Below are positions 11,833 to 25,100 of a stretch of 64,000 nt of DNA, in pieces. The translations under genes and the position numbers were made by a program. Position 1 is the stretch's first letter; the number at the start of each line of letters is the position of its first letter. Under the pieces are notes generated by a model. That model saw nothing but the letters and a program-made list of their open reading frames with translations. It was not told the DNA's origin and ran no database searches. The DNA is from Hyperoodon ampullatus (Eukaryota; Chordata; Mammalia; Artiodactyla; Ziphiidae): positions 10,034,632 through 10,098,631 of the forward strand of contig OX457057.1 of the NCBI GenBank assembly GCA_949752795.1, read 5' to 3'.

Positions 11833-12789
11833 AAAAGAAACCTTCATTTGTTTCCCATACTTCTGTTGGTTTTGCCCAAGTAAGACAGGACTATACTCTC
11901 AATGTAAATATCCCAACAATACAGATAGAAGAAACATATCCCCTGAACTTCCTCTTCATCCCAGGCCCCTCTCCAGAGAGTTCAGTTTAGTGTACTTTCC
12001 AGACTTCTCTCTGACTTTCTGTACATTTATTTTTGCATGTGCTAATATCTGGTTCAGCTTCCCTTATGGAAATGGTGTCTTAGTGATTCAGATCATCTTG
12101 CTTTTTTAAGTTTAAGGGTGGGTCTTAAGGATCAGTCCTCATTCATATCAGCAGGCATATAGTAGTTCATAAAATGAATGGCCTACATTTTAACACTTTG
12201 CCTCCTTATGTAAATTTAGGTTGCTCCAATGTTTTGTTGTTCTCGCCAACCATAGAGTAATAAAGGCTCATGTGTGATCTCAGGACACGGGATGGGAGAG
12301 AGTGCCAGGTCTTCAATGGGGAAGAGTGTGATTCACAGAAGAGCTAGTAATTTGTTTGGTAATTAGATGTTTGTTCTGCCATACAGATACATCACTCAGA
12401 TAAAGTTGTCTCTGGATAATAGCTCTCTCTCTGGCCCAGGCCCCCTTTCTAAATTCTTTTAGGTAGTTCAGAGAGAGGTGAAAGGTTTTCTTTGTTTGTT
12501 TCAGTCTGCTGTGTCTTCATTGCCTACAGCTCAAAACAATAAGTATACCAGTGTTGCACATTGGGAAGGGCTCTTTTTTAATCCCCTTACCTTCCTGTGT
12601 ACCTGTCTAGGTACACATCTGCCTGTATTTAATTTAGTTTTCAGCTTATGTGTTTTTTGTCTGCCTCAATAGAATGTAGTCTGTACCTATGAGATAACAT
12701 GGTAGTGGGACATATCACATTAATTGGATGTTTCCCTGATACCCAGAATAGCAGTTGGTACACTGTAGATACTCAGTAAACACATTTTA
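11833..12789. other. Unassigned sequence at the left edge of unit B
   Basis: No gene is visible. From about 12,257 ('ctcatgtgtgatctcaggac') it is paralogous to 30,087 onward in unit C, so this is roughly where unit B begins. Confidence 0.5.
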
Positions 12790-13420
12790 ATTGAATGATA
12801 ATTGACAAATATAATTGTAGATATTTAAAGTGTGCAATGTGGTGATGTGATATATGTATACACTGTGAAATGATTACCAAGGTCAAGATAATTAAGACAT
12901 CCACAACCTCATAGTTAACTCTTTTTGTGTGTGTGGTGAGAATGCTTATAAGATCTACTCTCAGCAAATTTTAAATATACAATATTATATTATTAACTAT
13001 AGTCACTGTGAGTGTACTAGATCCTTGAAGAGACGTCTGAACACCCATGTTCACTGCAGCGTTATTCACAATAGCCACAATATGGAAACAACCTAAAAGT
13101 CCTTTGATGGATGAATGAATAAAGGAAAAGTTGTATATGTTCATACTGGTATATTATTCAGCCATAAAAAGGAAATTCTGCCATTTGTGAAAATATGGAT
13201 AAACTTGGAGGACGTTATGCTAAGTGAAGTAAGCCAGAGAGAGAAAGACAAATACTACATTGTATCATTTATATGTAGACTCAAAAAAAGGAAAAGAAAA
13301 TCAATTTCTCATGAACAGAGAATAAAATGGTGGTTGACAGGGGCTGGGCTGGAGGGAATGGAGAGAAGTACATCAAAGGGTACAAATTTTCAGTTACGAG
13401 AAGAATAAATAATCCTTTTA
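12790..13420 (+). mobile_element. Old L1-derived block, duplicated in unit C
   Basis: Contains 'gaaatgattaccaaggtcaa', 'attattaactatagtcactg' and then ORF2-tail phrases 'cacaatagccacaatatgga' and 'tattattcagccataaaaag'. It is a degenerate L1 3' region. It aligns with about 30,600-31,230, so it was present before units B and C separated. Confidence 0.7.
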
Positions 13421-16400
13421 AATGAATCGAGGAGAAAAGAGTGAGAGGGCAATACTGGGTAAGAGTATTAGGCTGTGTCACATGTGCTGGAGACACCCCA
13501 GTGAACTTGTCCACAGAGCCCTCCCCCCAACCACCGCCACCACCAGAAGCTCCTGCCGGTCCTCAGCCCGGGACGTTAGAGGATTTTCCTACAAGAGGGA
13601 GGCCAGTACAGGTCCCTGCGCTCCTCCTTCATTTGTGCTGGACAAGCAATGGGTCCTGGTTTGACTTTCATCTCCTATGACCTTCATAAGGATTAAAGTA
13701 GGCAATTTGCTGTCATTTGGATGATGGAGACACAGTAACAGACCTCATTATTTCTCATTTTCTCCTGAAAAACACAATTCTCAAAGTCTGAAAGCTGAGA
13801 TGGGTGAGGAGACAAAACTGCAAAGTTTCCAAAGAGCGTCCCTTCCTCTGGCATAAATGTCAAGGTGAGGATCCTCGCCTTCCCTCCTAACCTGCCCCTG
13901 ATATTTGCATCCAGACTGGATGCTCACCACTCTTTCTCTCTCCAGACTCTTCACTGGCCAGACACTGTGCCCTTGCGGTGAGTACGAGAGCAGCCACTGG
14001 AGCCTAATGCCAGGCAGGGCAAGAAAATCCAGACCCTGGGAACTCACAGTCCCAAATCCAGGGCCTCAGTGTCCCCAGTGGCCTCAGACACAAATCCTCA
14101 GACTTGATGGGACATGGTCCTGTGAGAGCCAGAGGACATGATCTCCTGCTAGGCTGACATTTCTCTACTCCCACCTCATTCTGGGTCCTACACCAGCTCC
14201 TCTGGATATTCTCTGCACTTCTCTCTCTTCTTTCTTTCATGCCCTGTGGCCCAATCCTGCCTGGAGAGAGTCCCAGACATCCTCCCCACCCACCATGTCT
14301 CTACAAGCCTGTCCTTTGGGATTAATTGCCCAGACCCAGGGTAATGTTGTCATCAAGTCTTTATTGATGAGGAAGAAAGAGCAACAGCTCCTTGTTTATA
14401 GCAAGTTATTAATGGATCTAAAGTGGAACCAGACCCTGTTGAGACTGGAGGGGGCAAGGAGGGTCAACACAGAGACCTGGACTTTAAAAAGGCACAGAAA
14501 GCAAGACATTCAGGGAAAGAAGACATTTGATTTAGGAGAGAAAAAAAGGCTTACTGGACCTGAGGAGAAATTTGTCAGCTCAAGGGCTGGGCCAAGAGAG
14601 CCACAGATGGGAGAGCCTCTGCAGGGGACTGGTCTTCAAGGTGCTCCATCACCTGTCGCACCTAGGAAGACCAGAGGAGTCAAGATCCTCCTCTGCTACC
14701 CAGGAGAGTTCACCCCTCAGCAGTCCTGTGTGCCTCAATGGATCCAGAGGCGCAGCAGGGAAACTCTATGCTTTGGGGTTAGTCATATTCTACAAAATAA
14801 CTCAGTAGAATTAGAGAAGAGTTCCTTGATTTCTTCTGATCCCAGTGGAAGGGTGTCCCAACATTCTAGCCAGGCTCCAGGTTCGAGGAGAGGTGATGTT
14901 GGTGGGCTTCAGAAAGAGAGGACTTCCAAGTCAGTTCATGCTGGGAGAGGGAACTGGAGGCACACATATATTCTAAACCCTTATGCAGAGACCTGGGAGC
15001 AGATGTTTTAGAATCTCACTTGGGATACTGTGCCAGGAAAAGCAGACCAGGGCGTCCCCCTGATGGGTTCAGAGGGTAGCTCTGACCTGGGCAGCAAACA
15101 AGGTCATGAGGACATGCAACCAGGACAGGCTAGAAATGCCAGATCCACCAGATCCACTCTCACCAGACTCTGAGAGTCCTGCTGGACCCAGAATTGGGCA
15201 GGAAGGATGGCCCCTCTGTGCACATGGGCTCCCTCTTCCTCAACAGCCAGTGTGTCCCCTGAGTAAACAGGCTCTGTGTGGAGGTGGACAGAGGAGGTTT
15301 CCTCTGTGCAGGAGGAAGGGAGACGGATGGGCTTTTAAAATTTCTAGAACATTCCAACATTTTGACCCCTCCTATATACTTGGATCTCATGGACTGGGAT
15401 CCCATAGAAACATCTCCAGCTTGGACTCTGTTATTTGCCCATTTACACTGACATCATGTGAAGTTTGTCAGTCAGTTTTTCCTAATGTTTAGGTTCCTTC
15501 TGAACCCCTCATCTGAGGGAATCTACCAATTATTCACAATGTGGAAGTGAGCAGGTTTCTCTCCCAAGCCCACACCTGAATCCACCAGCCTAAAAATGGG
15601 AAAAGAGCAGTGAACTTTTCATTTCCTGTGAAGGTTATTTGAGGTAATGGATAAAAAGTGCTGACACCATTGCTCACCAAGTTGTGTGTTCAATAAAAAA
15701 GAGTTGTTTATGTTGATCATTGTTACTTATCTCACTCTACTGTAGCTCATTAGTAAATGTGTTTGCTGGCCTGAGAGGTAAAATGTCTACTGAGTACAAT
15801 TCAGTTTATCCCTATTTTATGCAAAGGCTGTTTATACCCATAGCAGAAATGTGGTGAAAGGAATCTTCTGGAAAGATACCAAGATGGAGAACACTCTTCA
15901 AGTCTCCTAGTCTTCTTAGGCTGCTTTATAATTGAATTACATGGACATCACAGTGAATGGAGGAAAGACATGGAGAATGCTTGGGGGTGGAGGAAGGGTC
16001 ACACTTTCTTTGTATCCTGAAAAATCAAAAAAATCTTCATGTGATTCAGCCCAGGGTGGGAGTTATCGCTGAACATGTCAGATCCTTAAACACCAAATAT
16101 AGCTTCTGAATTTTGTAGGGAAAGGTGTTAGGATTTGTGAACAGTGCTTAATATGAGGAGAACAGGATTTTATTTCTGTGTCTAATGACGTCACTTTGAT
16201 CAGAATTTGTGTTGAACTTTTCTAAATTTGAGGAAGTACTAACTATCAAAATATACTTGGAAAGGGGTCAATGCAACTGTGGTTTGGCTGCCAAGCCCCT
16301 AGGAAAATAGCTGTGGCTAATTGCCGTCGGGGAGCGTCCCCTGCAGGAAGAGCCTAAAAGAAAATGTTTACTGGTAACAGCCACCACGATGAGGACAGGG

Positions 16401-17298
16401 TTTGGTGCACCTTATCCACATTCATGTCTCCCTCTGGGTCCAAGTTCCCAAACAGGCCACAGTGCCCACCCTCAGTGGCTCTCAGACTTGGAAATGCTTG
16501 ACTTCCCAGGGCTCCCAGCCTCTCCCTCTGCTCACATTCTCAGATTTAGTCTTTTCATGCTACTTTGCTGTGCTGATATCATCGTCCTTCTGGAGAGAAA
16601 CACCTTAAACACGACACAGGTTCCCTTTTTAATTTCTAAACTCCACCCAGAGAAAAGTCTTTTAGTCTCCATTTTCCCAAGAGAAAAAAATATATGCCCA
16701 AACTATACACTGTCTTGATTCATTCACAGTGTCCCTTTAGGAATGCCCAGCTCCACACTGCCCAGTCCCCATTCTTCCTTCTCATTGTGATTTTGATCTG
16801 ACCTGCTTCAGAGAAGCCCTGACTTAAGCCCGGAGTGCCAAGCATATCCCCCATTGCATTTCCCTTGCTCCCTGAATAGGCTCATGATCTGCTATGTTTC
16901 TTATATAACACCTAAGTGACAACTTGATGCAGATAGAAGTTTATGCTGTTTCCTTTGGGAATGACAGCACCATATTTTTATAATGTTTTAATTTTTGGAC
17001 ATCTTGATTAGTTTGATCTTCACAAAGATTCTCCAAAAATGATGCTTTCTAGTTTTGTTGTTTCTGTCCAATATCAGGAACCAATAATATCTTTCCACAC
17101 CCGTGGCTATAACTGACCCTATTAGTAAAACTCAATCAATGTTTGTGCAGTGAATCAATGATTGAGTCCTTGAATCCCCTACCCCCATTTATTCCCTCCT
17201 GAATGAAAATCAGACTCAATCAATTCATCAGGATGTAGGCGAAGATCCAATCATGATTAACCTGATGGACAGTCTGGAATCTAATCAGGCATCGCTTT
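13421..17298 (+). other. Unit B 5' flank; no supported gene
   Basis: Aligns with about 31,235-35,115 of unit C, and its right half with unit A. A 238-codon open frame at 14,295-15,011 begins MSLQACPLGLIAQTQG. The C copy starts alike at about 32,104 but shifts frame after about 50 codons through a one-base insertion, so I do not call it a gene. The remainder is unique-looking flank without exons I can name. Confidence 0.6.
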
Positions 17299-17462
17299 CT
17301 GATAGGTTGTTAGTAGTTGGAAATGGGGAAGACGTGATTAGAAAGACCTATAAAAGCCTCGGGCATCAAAGAAGAGATGCAGAAACTTCTTCCTCTGGAG
17401 TCACTGTCTGGGTTCTCCACCTGGTCTTAGGACTGAGCACCCTGCCAACCACATCAGAGCTG
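17247..17462 (+). promoter_or_regulatory. Promoter and non-coding first exon of PRAME-like gene B
   Basis: A TATA box (TATAAAA, 17,349-17,355) precedes a probable untranslated exon ending at 17,462 before a good donor GTAAGT. The acceptor is the CACAG ending at 18,230. The inverted CCAAT box of A and C is CTGATAGG here (17,299-17,306), hence probably lost. A direct CCAAT occurs farther up at 17,247-17,251, where A reads CCGAT and C reads TCAAT. Inferred from paralogue comparison. Confidence 0.6.
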
Positions 17463-18254
17463 GTAAGTTATAGACCTCAGTTAAGGACACTCTCCTCTTA
17501 TGTATGGTCAGCTTGTCTTGAATTGTGCCATGTAGATCCGAATGGCAGGGAGAGGGGTTTCTTTAGTTATTTCTTTTCCGATGAACAAACTTCATGCTTT
17601 GGTTTTGCCTCTCAGTGTAGTTTTGCCTCATTCTCAACATTTTGATTTGTCCTTTGGTTTATATCATTTTTAATTATCTTAACCAAGAAGAGTTTCCTTT
17701 TAATGAAAACATCTGTTTGGAATTTTATTTCTTGACATTTAAAATATTTAGTTTGTACACAAAAGAGCATTCATTTTAGGGGTATGTCCTTCATCTTTTC
17801 CAGTCCAAGTTAACAGTGGGAATTGAGGATGGAGGCTGTGTTGGGCCACAAGGTGCTCTTATTCCCATAGTTTTAGGGACCTAAGTGATTTTCTAAAAGT
17901 TTTCACCAAAAAGATTAAGGTAAGACTTCAGGCTCATGGTACCCAATTCCCAGTGCAATACAATTAAGCAAAGCAGTGAATGGAAATGAATGGGCAAGTC
18001 GTTGGTTTTCTACCTCTTTGGAAGGAGGCTTGCTCTGGTTCCTGTAGAGGCAGCGTTATGGATTTGTGCCCACAGAGACTAGAGTAGAATTCTGCTAAAC
18101 AGAGGCTCTTCCACTACTGTTGGAGCAGTGATTTGGCTATGAGTTTGTTCCTCTGCAAGGTGAGAAGAGAGATTAAGGGGTGTTCATGCTTGACTGAGAA
18201 AGATGCCTTTTTCCCTGCAAGTTTCCACAGGATTCCTGTTGCAGCAGAGTCAGA

Positions 18255-21162
18255 ATGAGTGTCTGGAACCCACCCAGACTCCTGGGCCTGGCGGGAAAGA
18301 GCCTGCTGAGGGATGAGGCCTCAAACATCATGGCTCTGGAGTATCTGCCCATCGAGCTCTTCCCCCCACTGTTCATGGAAGCATTCTATGGGAGTCGCAG
18401 TGAGACCCTGAAGGCCATGGTGCAAGCCTGGCCCTTTGTCCGCCTGCCTCTGGGGGGCCTGATGAAGAAGCCTCATCTGGGAACCTTACAAGCAGTGCTG
18501 GCTGGGCTTGATATCCTGATTGCCCAGAAGGATCGTCCCAGGTGAGTCTGATCCAGGTCGCCTGGTAGGGTCTGGGGAGTCTTTGAAGAGACACCTGGGG
18601 TCAGGAGAGTGGATGGACAAGGGATGGACCAGAGGCTTCTGATGATTCCAATGAAGAAACACAGAGGCCTTGGCCATTGATGAGCTCACTTTGGGAAATG
18701 CCTTCTGGAAGTGTAGGAGTGCTTAAGATGCAAGGGAACCTGAAAGTACATGCCTCACCTCCTTCTAGTGATGCTTAAGCATCACTAGAAGGAAGGTACC
18801 AGAAGTGGAGAACAAGAAAGGATCAAAGGGGAAAAGGAAATGGAGGAAGGTAAGGCAGAGAGGGAAGAAGAGGGCAAGGCAGCAGGTGATGTCAGGAATG
18901 TGAAGTAAAAGCTCAGGTGGGAAGTCTGAGTGCTGCCTAAATGCTGAGACCGTGGTTTCATTATGTGTGGATCTTAAACCATCGCTGCAAATCTGCTGTT
19001 TCCCCACAGGAGGTGCAAACTGCAGGTGCTGGATTTAAGGCATACTGCACAAGGCTTCTGGAGAATGTGGTCTGGAGATGGGGCCCATGGGTACTCAAGC
19101 ACTCTGATGGCACCAGTGGCTGAGGACAGGTCAAAGGCAGAGCAGTCCTTGGCTCCCGTGGTGGTGTTCATAGAACTTCACCTCAAAGAAAGGACCATGG
19201 ATAGATTCCTCACCTACCTCATCAGGTGGGTGGAGGAGAGGAAAGCTTCCATACGCCTGTGCTGTAAGAAACTGAAGATACTTTCAATGCCCATGGAAAA
19301 TATTATGAAGGTCCTGAGTATGGTGCAACTGGACTGTATCCAGGAGGTGCAAGTGAATTGCACCTGGCATCTGTCCACCCTGGCCGTGTTTGCTCCTCTC
19401 CTGGGCCAGATGGGTAATGTGCAGAGACTCCTTCTCTCCCACATCCACATCACTGCACTTGAGGAGCAGGAAGAGCAGCACGTTGTCCAAATTACCTCTC
19501 AGTTCCTCAGGCTGCACCACCTCCGGGATCTCCATCTGGAATCTCCCTCCTTCCTTGAAGGCTGTCTGGATGAGATGCTCAGGTGAGTGTGCACCACTGG
19601 CCAGGTAATGGTGAACACAACACTAGAATGTGAAACACACTGTCCGCTTTGCTGTTCTATCCTGAAGTGTGGTATCACATAACCATACAAATCAAGGTAG
19701 GGGCCCAAACTGGGATAGAGACTCTGGAAAGGGATACCACGCTAGGAAGATATGGACTAGTGGTTAGGATCTAGTGGTGTGAGTATGTTATTTCTTCTTT
19801 AGGAAGAGATATTTTTGTTTAGATGACTTAGGAAAATAGGTAAAGGAAGGGGGCCTTAAAGAATGAAAACTCCATCAGGCCTGAACATTTCTAAATGGAA
19901 GCTCTGTGCTCATCAGTTTTGTGACCACATTGAGCCTGTCTCAGATTCCCTGTCTGTAAAAGGTTGATTTTGCTCTAGATAAGGTACTTAATATATGGAT
20001 AATGCATGATTCTGGAGATGATGGTAATAGAGCAGGAGCCAAAGGGATAATAAAAATTGGAAGATGGTTTGCAGTTGATGCAGGGATGTAACTAAGACCC
20101 TGGAGACAGGCAACCCCAGCTGATGTTGTGAGATCTTGCCCAAGTTGGTCCACTATGCATGTCACCCAGAAGCCTCACCTGGTCTGAGTTATGGGTGCCT
20201 GTGACCCAAGCATGGGCTGAAGGAAGCCTGAGTAGGAAGAATTTTAGGTATGTCACTTACTATTAAAATTCAGTGATGCCCACTCTTGATTGACACAAGG
20301 TGTCAGGCTCTCCTCTGAGCATGTTTTAACGCATTCCATTATCTTCATTCATCCTCAAAAGAAAGTGGAGTATGTTGTACCCTTTTGACAGATGAGGAGA
20401 GAGAGATTTCAAGGTTCTGTGGACTTGATCCAGTCACACAAAGAAGGTGAAAGAAATCAGGATAAAATGAGACTGGGCATTCTGGGTATTGATCATTATC
20501 AGATGGTGAGACCAAACTTAGCCTTGGGCAGATGACTTGTCTCCCACCTTAAGTTCACTTTCCACCCCAGTTTCTAGGACATAATTCCTCTTTTTCTCCC
20601 CAGGTGTCTGACAACCCCCTTGGACAACCTTGCAATAACTCACTGCCTCCTTTCGGATTCAGACTTGAGCCAGCTGTCCCAGTGTTCGAACATCAGTCAG
20701 CTAAAGGGCCTGGATCTGAGTGGCGTCTCCCTGACTTACTCTAGTCCTGAGCTACTCCCCGTTCTGTTGGAGAAAGTTGCAGCCACCCTCCAGGAACTGT
20801 ACTTAGATCTGTGTGGGATCATGGACTCCCATCTTGAGGCCATCCTTCCTGCCTTGAGCCATTGCCCCCAGCTCATGTTCTTCAGCCTGCGTGGAAACCT
20901 CATCTCCATGGTCATCATGGAGAAGCTGTTGCGACACACCTCTGGGCTGCCCAGTTTAAGTCAAGAGCTGTATCCTGTCCCTCAGGAGAGTTACAGCTCT
21001 CAGGGGATCCTCCAACCTGGGAGAATTGCACAGTGTCGGGCTAAACTGTTTGAGATTCTGAGAGTCTTAGGACGTCCCAGGATCATCTGGATTAGTTCCA
21101 GCCCCTGTCTGCACTGTGGAGATAACACATTCTATCATCCCCAGCCCATCATATATCGCTGA
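18255..21162 (+). CDS. PRAME family leucine-rich-repeat protein, paralogue B (472 aa)
   Basis: Coding exons are 18,255-18,541, 19,010-19,582 and 20,604-21,162, with GT-AG introns of 468 and 1,021 bp and the same intron phases as A and C. The frame is open from [12 protein letters not shown] to the final IIYR. Exon 2 encodes the LCCKKLKIL and [17 protein letters not shown] segments. Exon 3 carries leucine-rich repeats with LKGLDLSG at about 320-327, and a C-terminal CLHCG (C455, C458) typical of the family. The length is normal, and the ATG has a purine at -3 and lies 24 bases past the inferred acceptor. Its expected role is an LRR-type substrate receptor in a cullin-2 ligase acting in germ cells; that is family knowledge, not shown here. 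Exon 3 is nearly identical to that of gene C over its last 100 bases. An AATAAA lies at 21,478. Confidence 0.95.
18760..18793. repeat. Perfect 34-bp palindrome in gene B intron 1
   Basis: The left arm tccttctagtgatgctt (18,760-18,776) is followed directly by its exact reverse complement (18,777-18,793), with no spacer. Gene A has only the left arm at the matching intron position (about 5,642-5,655) and gene C has neither, so the right arm was probably added in unit B. Confidence 0.95.
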
Positions 21163-22004
21163 AATACCCCTAACTACTTGGGTGCATCTATCAAAAGCTT
21201 TCTTCTGAGCACTTGGAAACTGAAATCTAGGACATAGTTGAATCATAAAGGGAAAACAGACCCAGGGTTTCAGATATCTGCTCAATGTAAATGTGAAAAG
21301 AACAAGTGAATAAGCGAGGGTGCAGGATTGCAGAGGGAAAAGTTAACTCTGAGGCCTTTAGGGGACATGTGTCCTATAAAGTCAGAAATATGAATCTAAA
21401 TTTCTTTAGGTGGATTCGAGCTTGAGACACATATGTTGGAGTTCTCCCTGGGTGGATTTTGTCAAGAAATGGTCAGAAATAAAGAGACCCTCAGTATAAA
21501 CTAACTGCTGCTCTCCATGATGTATTATTCAGTTTTCTCAGTTTATAACTCAGCAAACTCCTGTTACTGATGGAAAAAAAAAAAAAAAAGGCACTGAGTT
21601 GTCTGTGATCTGAAATGTTACCATTCAAGCAAGTTCTTTATTCTGTCTGGGGCATTTCTTTCTTCCATCCTTATTTCTGTGGCTGCTCAGTAGGTTAATA
21701 CACACAAAGGTGAACATACTCAGTGGTCAATGAGCCACTGGAATGAGAGTTCTTGGCAGGGCCCTCACTGCTCACTCAGACCATGACCCTGGACATGAGC
21801 AGCCCTCATGGTTCTCCTTGTGGGTCCATATGTCTCAGTCAGGGCAGGAAGGGCATGGGGAGGGCATAGGAGAGATCAGAGTCATCTCTTGTGATAGACA
21901 TTCTGAGCCTCAGTTCTCCTAGGCCACCTGCGGTAGATCAGACCAGAGGATAAAAATTAGTTTGGCAAGCAGGACTCTACAGTTCAGTATTAAAAAATAA
22001 ATTA
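21163..22004 (+). other. Gene B 3' UTR and flank
   Basis: Follows gene B. It aligns with 39,317-39,990 of unit C, then jumps to the equivalent of about 41,900. An AATAAA at 21,478-21,483, conserved in C at 39,639, is the probable poly(A) signal about 315 bases after the stop. An A15-18 run lies near 21,573. No other gene is seen. Confidence 0.6.
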
Positions 22005-22180
22005 GGGCTTCCCTGGTGGCCCAGTGGTTGAGAATCTGCCTGCTAATGCAGGGGACACGGGTTCAAGCCCTGGCCTGTGAGGATCCCACATGCCCTGGAG
22101 CAACTAGGCCTGTGAGCTACAACAGGAGAGACCAAACAGTGAGAGGCCTGCGTACCGCAAAAAAAAAAAAAAGAAAAAAA
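22005..22180 (+). mobile_element. CHR-type SINE, internally shortened
   Basis: Starts gggcttccctggtggc and ends gcctgcgtaccgc plus poly-A. It lacks about 25 bases of the middle present in other copies. It abuts the L1 that follows; a target-site duplication was not found. Confidence 0.9.
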
Positions 22181-22184
22181 GGAA

Positions 22185-25100
22185 GCAAGGGAAAAGCAAC
22201 AAATAACAAAGGGATTCCCCATAAGGTTATCAGCTGATTTTTCAACAGAAACTCTGTAGGCAAGAAGGGAGTGGCAAGATATATTTAAAGAAATGAAAGG
22301 GAAAAACCTACAACAAAGATTACTCTACCCAGCAAGGATCTCATTCAGATTCCACGGAGAAATCAAAAGCTTTCCAAACAAGCAAAAGAAAAGAGAATTC
22401 AGCACCACCAAACTACCTTTACAACAAATGCCAAAGGAACGTTTCTAGGAAGGAAACACAAGAGAAGAAAAAAAAAAGACCTACAAAAACAAACCCAAAA
22501 CAGTTAAGAAAATGGTAATAGGAACATACATATCAATAATTACCTTAAATGTAAATGGATTAAATGCTCCAACCAGAAGACACAGACTGGCTGAATGGAT
22601 ACAAAAACAGGACCCGTATATATGCTGTCTACAAGAGACCCACTTCAGACCTAGGGATACATACAGACTGAAAGTGAGGGGATGGTAAAGATACTCGATG
22701 CAAATCAAAAGAAAGCTGGAGTAGCAATACTCGTATCAGACAAAATAGACTTTAAAATAAAGACTGTTACAAGAGACAAAGAAGGAAACAACATAATGAT
22801 CAAGGGATCCATCCAAAAAGAAAATATAACAATTGTGAATATTTATGCATCTAACATAGGAGCACCTCAATACATAAGGTAAATGCTAACAGCCATAATA
22901 AGGGAAACTCACAGTAACACAATAACACTGGAGGATTTTAACACCCCACTTACACCAATGGACAGATCATCCAGACAGAAAATAAATAAGGAAACAGAAG
23001 CCTTAAATGACACATTAGACCAGATAGACTTAATTGATATTTATAGAACATTCCATCAGAAAGCAGCAGAATACAGTTTCTTCTCAAGTGCACATGGAAT
23101 ATTCTCCAGGATAGATCACATCTTGGGTCACAGATCAAACCTTGGTAAATTTAAGAAAATTGAACTCATATCAAGCATCTTTTCTGATCACAACACTATG
23201 AGATTAGAAATCAATTACAGGAAAAAAACTGTAAAAAAACACAAACACGTGGAGGCTAAACAACATGCTTCTAAATAACTAAGAGCTCACTGAAGAAATC
23301 AAAAAATACCACAATGACAATGAAAACATAACCTAAAACCTATGGGATGCAGCAAAAGCAGTTCTAAGAGGGAAGTTTATAGCAATACACTCCTACCTTA
23401 AGAAGCAAGAAACATCTCAAATGAACAACCTAACCTTACACCTAAAGCAACTAGAGAAAGAAGAACAAACAAAACCCAAAGTTAGCAGAAGGAAAGAAAT
23501 CATAAAGATCAGAGCAGAAATAAATGAAATAGAAACAAAGAAAACAATAGCAAAGATCAATCAAATTAAAAGCTGGTTCTTTGAGAAGATAAACAAAATT
23601 GATAAACCTTTAGCCAGACTCATCAAGAAAAAAAGGGAGAGCACTCAAATCAATAAAATTAGAAATGGAAAAGGAGAAATTGCAACTGACACCACAGAAA
23701 TACAAAGGATCATAAGAGACTACTACAAGCAATTATATGCTACTAAAATGGACAACCTGGAAGAAATGGACAAATTCTTAGAAAGGTACAATCTTCCAAG
23801 ACTGAGCCAGGAAGAAATAGAAAATATGAACAGATCAATCACGAGTAATGAAATTGAAACTGTGATTAAAAAGCTTCCAACAGGGAGGGTGGGAGGGAGG
23901 GAGACGCAAGAGGGAAGAGATATGGGAACATATGTATATGTAAAACTGATTCACTTTGTTATAAAGCGGAAACTAACACACCATTGTAAAGCAATTATAG
24001 TCCAATAAAGATATTTAAAAAAATGGTTAGCACCATTTTTAAAGTAAATATTGGTGCAATACGAAAAATAAATAAATAAGAGCATACAAAAAAAAAAAAA
24101 AAAAAGCTTCCAACAAATAAAAGTCCAGGACCATATGGCTTCACAGGCGAATTCTATCAAACATTTAGAAAAGAGCTAACACTTATCCTTCTGAAACTAT
24201 TCCACAAAATTGCAGAGGAAGAAACACTCCCAAGTTCATTCTACAGGGCACCATCATCCTGATGCCGAAACCAGTGATATTACGAAAAGAAGAAAATTAC
24301 AAATGAACATCACTGTTGAACATAAACACAAAAATCCTCAACAAAATAGAATCCTAGCAAACAGAATCCAACAACACATTAAAAGGATCATACACCATGA
24401 TCAATTGGGATTTATCCCAGGGATGCAAGGATTCTTCAATATATGCAAATCAATCAATGTGGTACACCACATTAACAAATTAAAGAATTAAAACCATATG
24501 ATCATCTCAATAGATGCAGAAAAAGCTTTTGACAAAATTCAACACTCATTTATGATAAAAACTCTCCAGAAAGTGAGCATAGAGGGAACCTACCTCAACA
24601 TAATAAAGGCCATATGCAAGAAACCCACAGCAAACATCATTCTCAATGGTGAAAAACTGAAAGCATTTCCTCTAAGATCAGGAACAAGACAAGGATGTCC
24701 ACTCTCACCACTCTTATTGTATTGGAAGTCCTAGCCATGGCAATCAGAGAAGAAAAAGAAATAAAAGGAATACAAATTGGAAAAGAAGAAGTAAAACTGT
24801 CACTGTTTGCAGATGACATGATACTATACATAGAGAATCCTAAAGATGCCACCAGAAAACTACTAGAACTAATCAATGAATTTGGTAAGGTTGCAGGATA
24901 CAAAATTAATGCACAGAGATCTCTTTCATTCCAATACACTAACAACAAAAGATCAGAATGAGAAATTAAGGAAACAATCCCATTTACCATCACAACAAAA
25001 ATAATAAAATACCTAGGAATAAATCTACCTAAGGAGGCAAAAGACCTGTACTCAGAAAACTATAAGATACTGATGAAAGAAATCAAACAGATAGAGAGAT

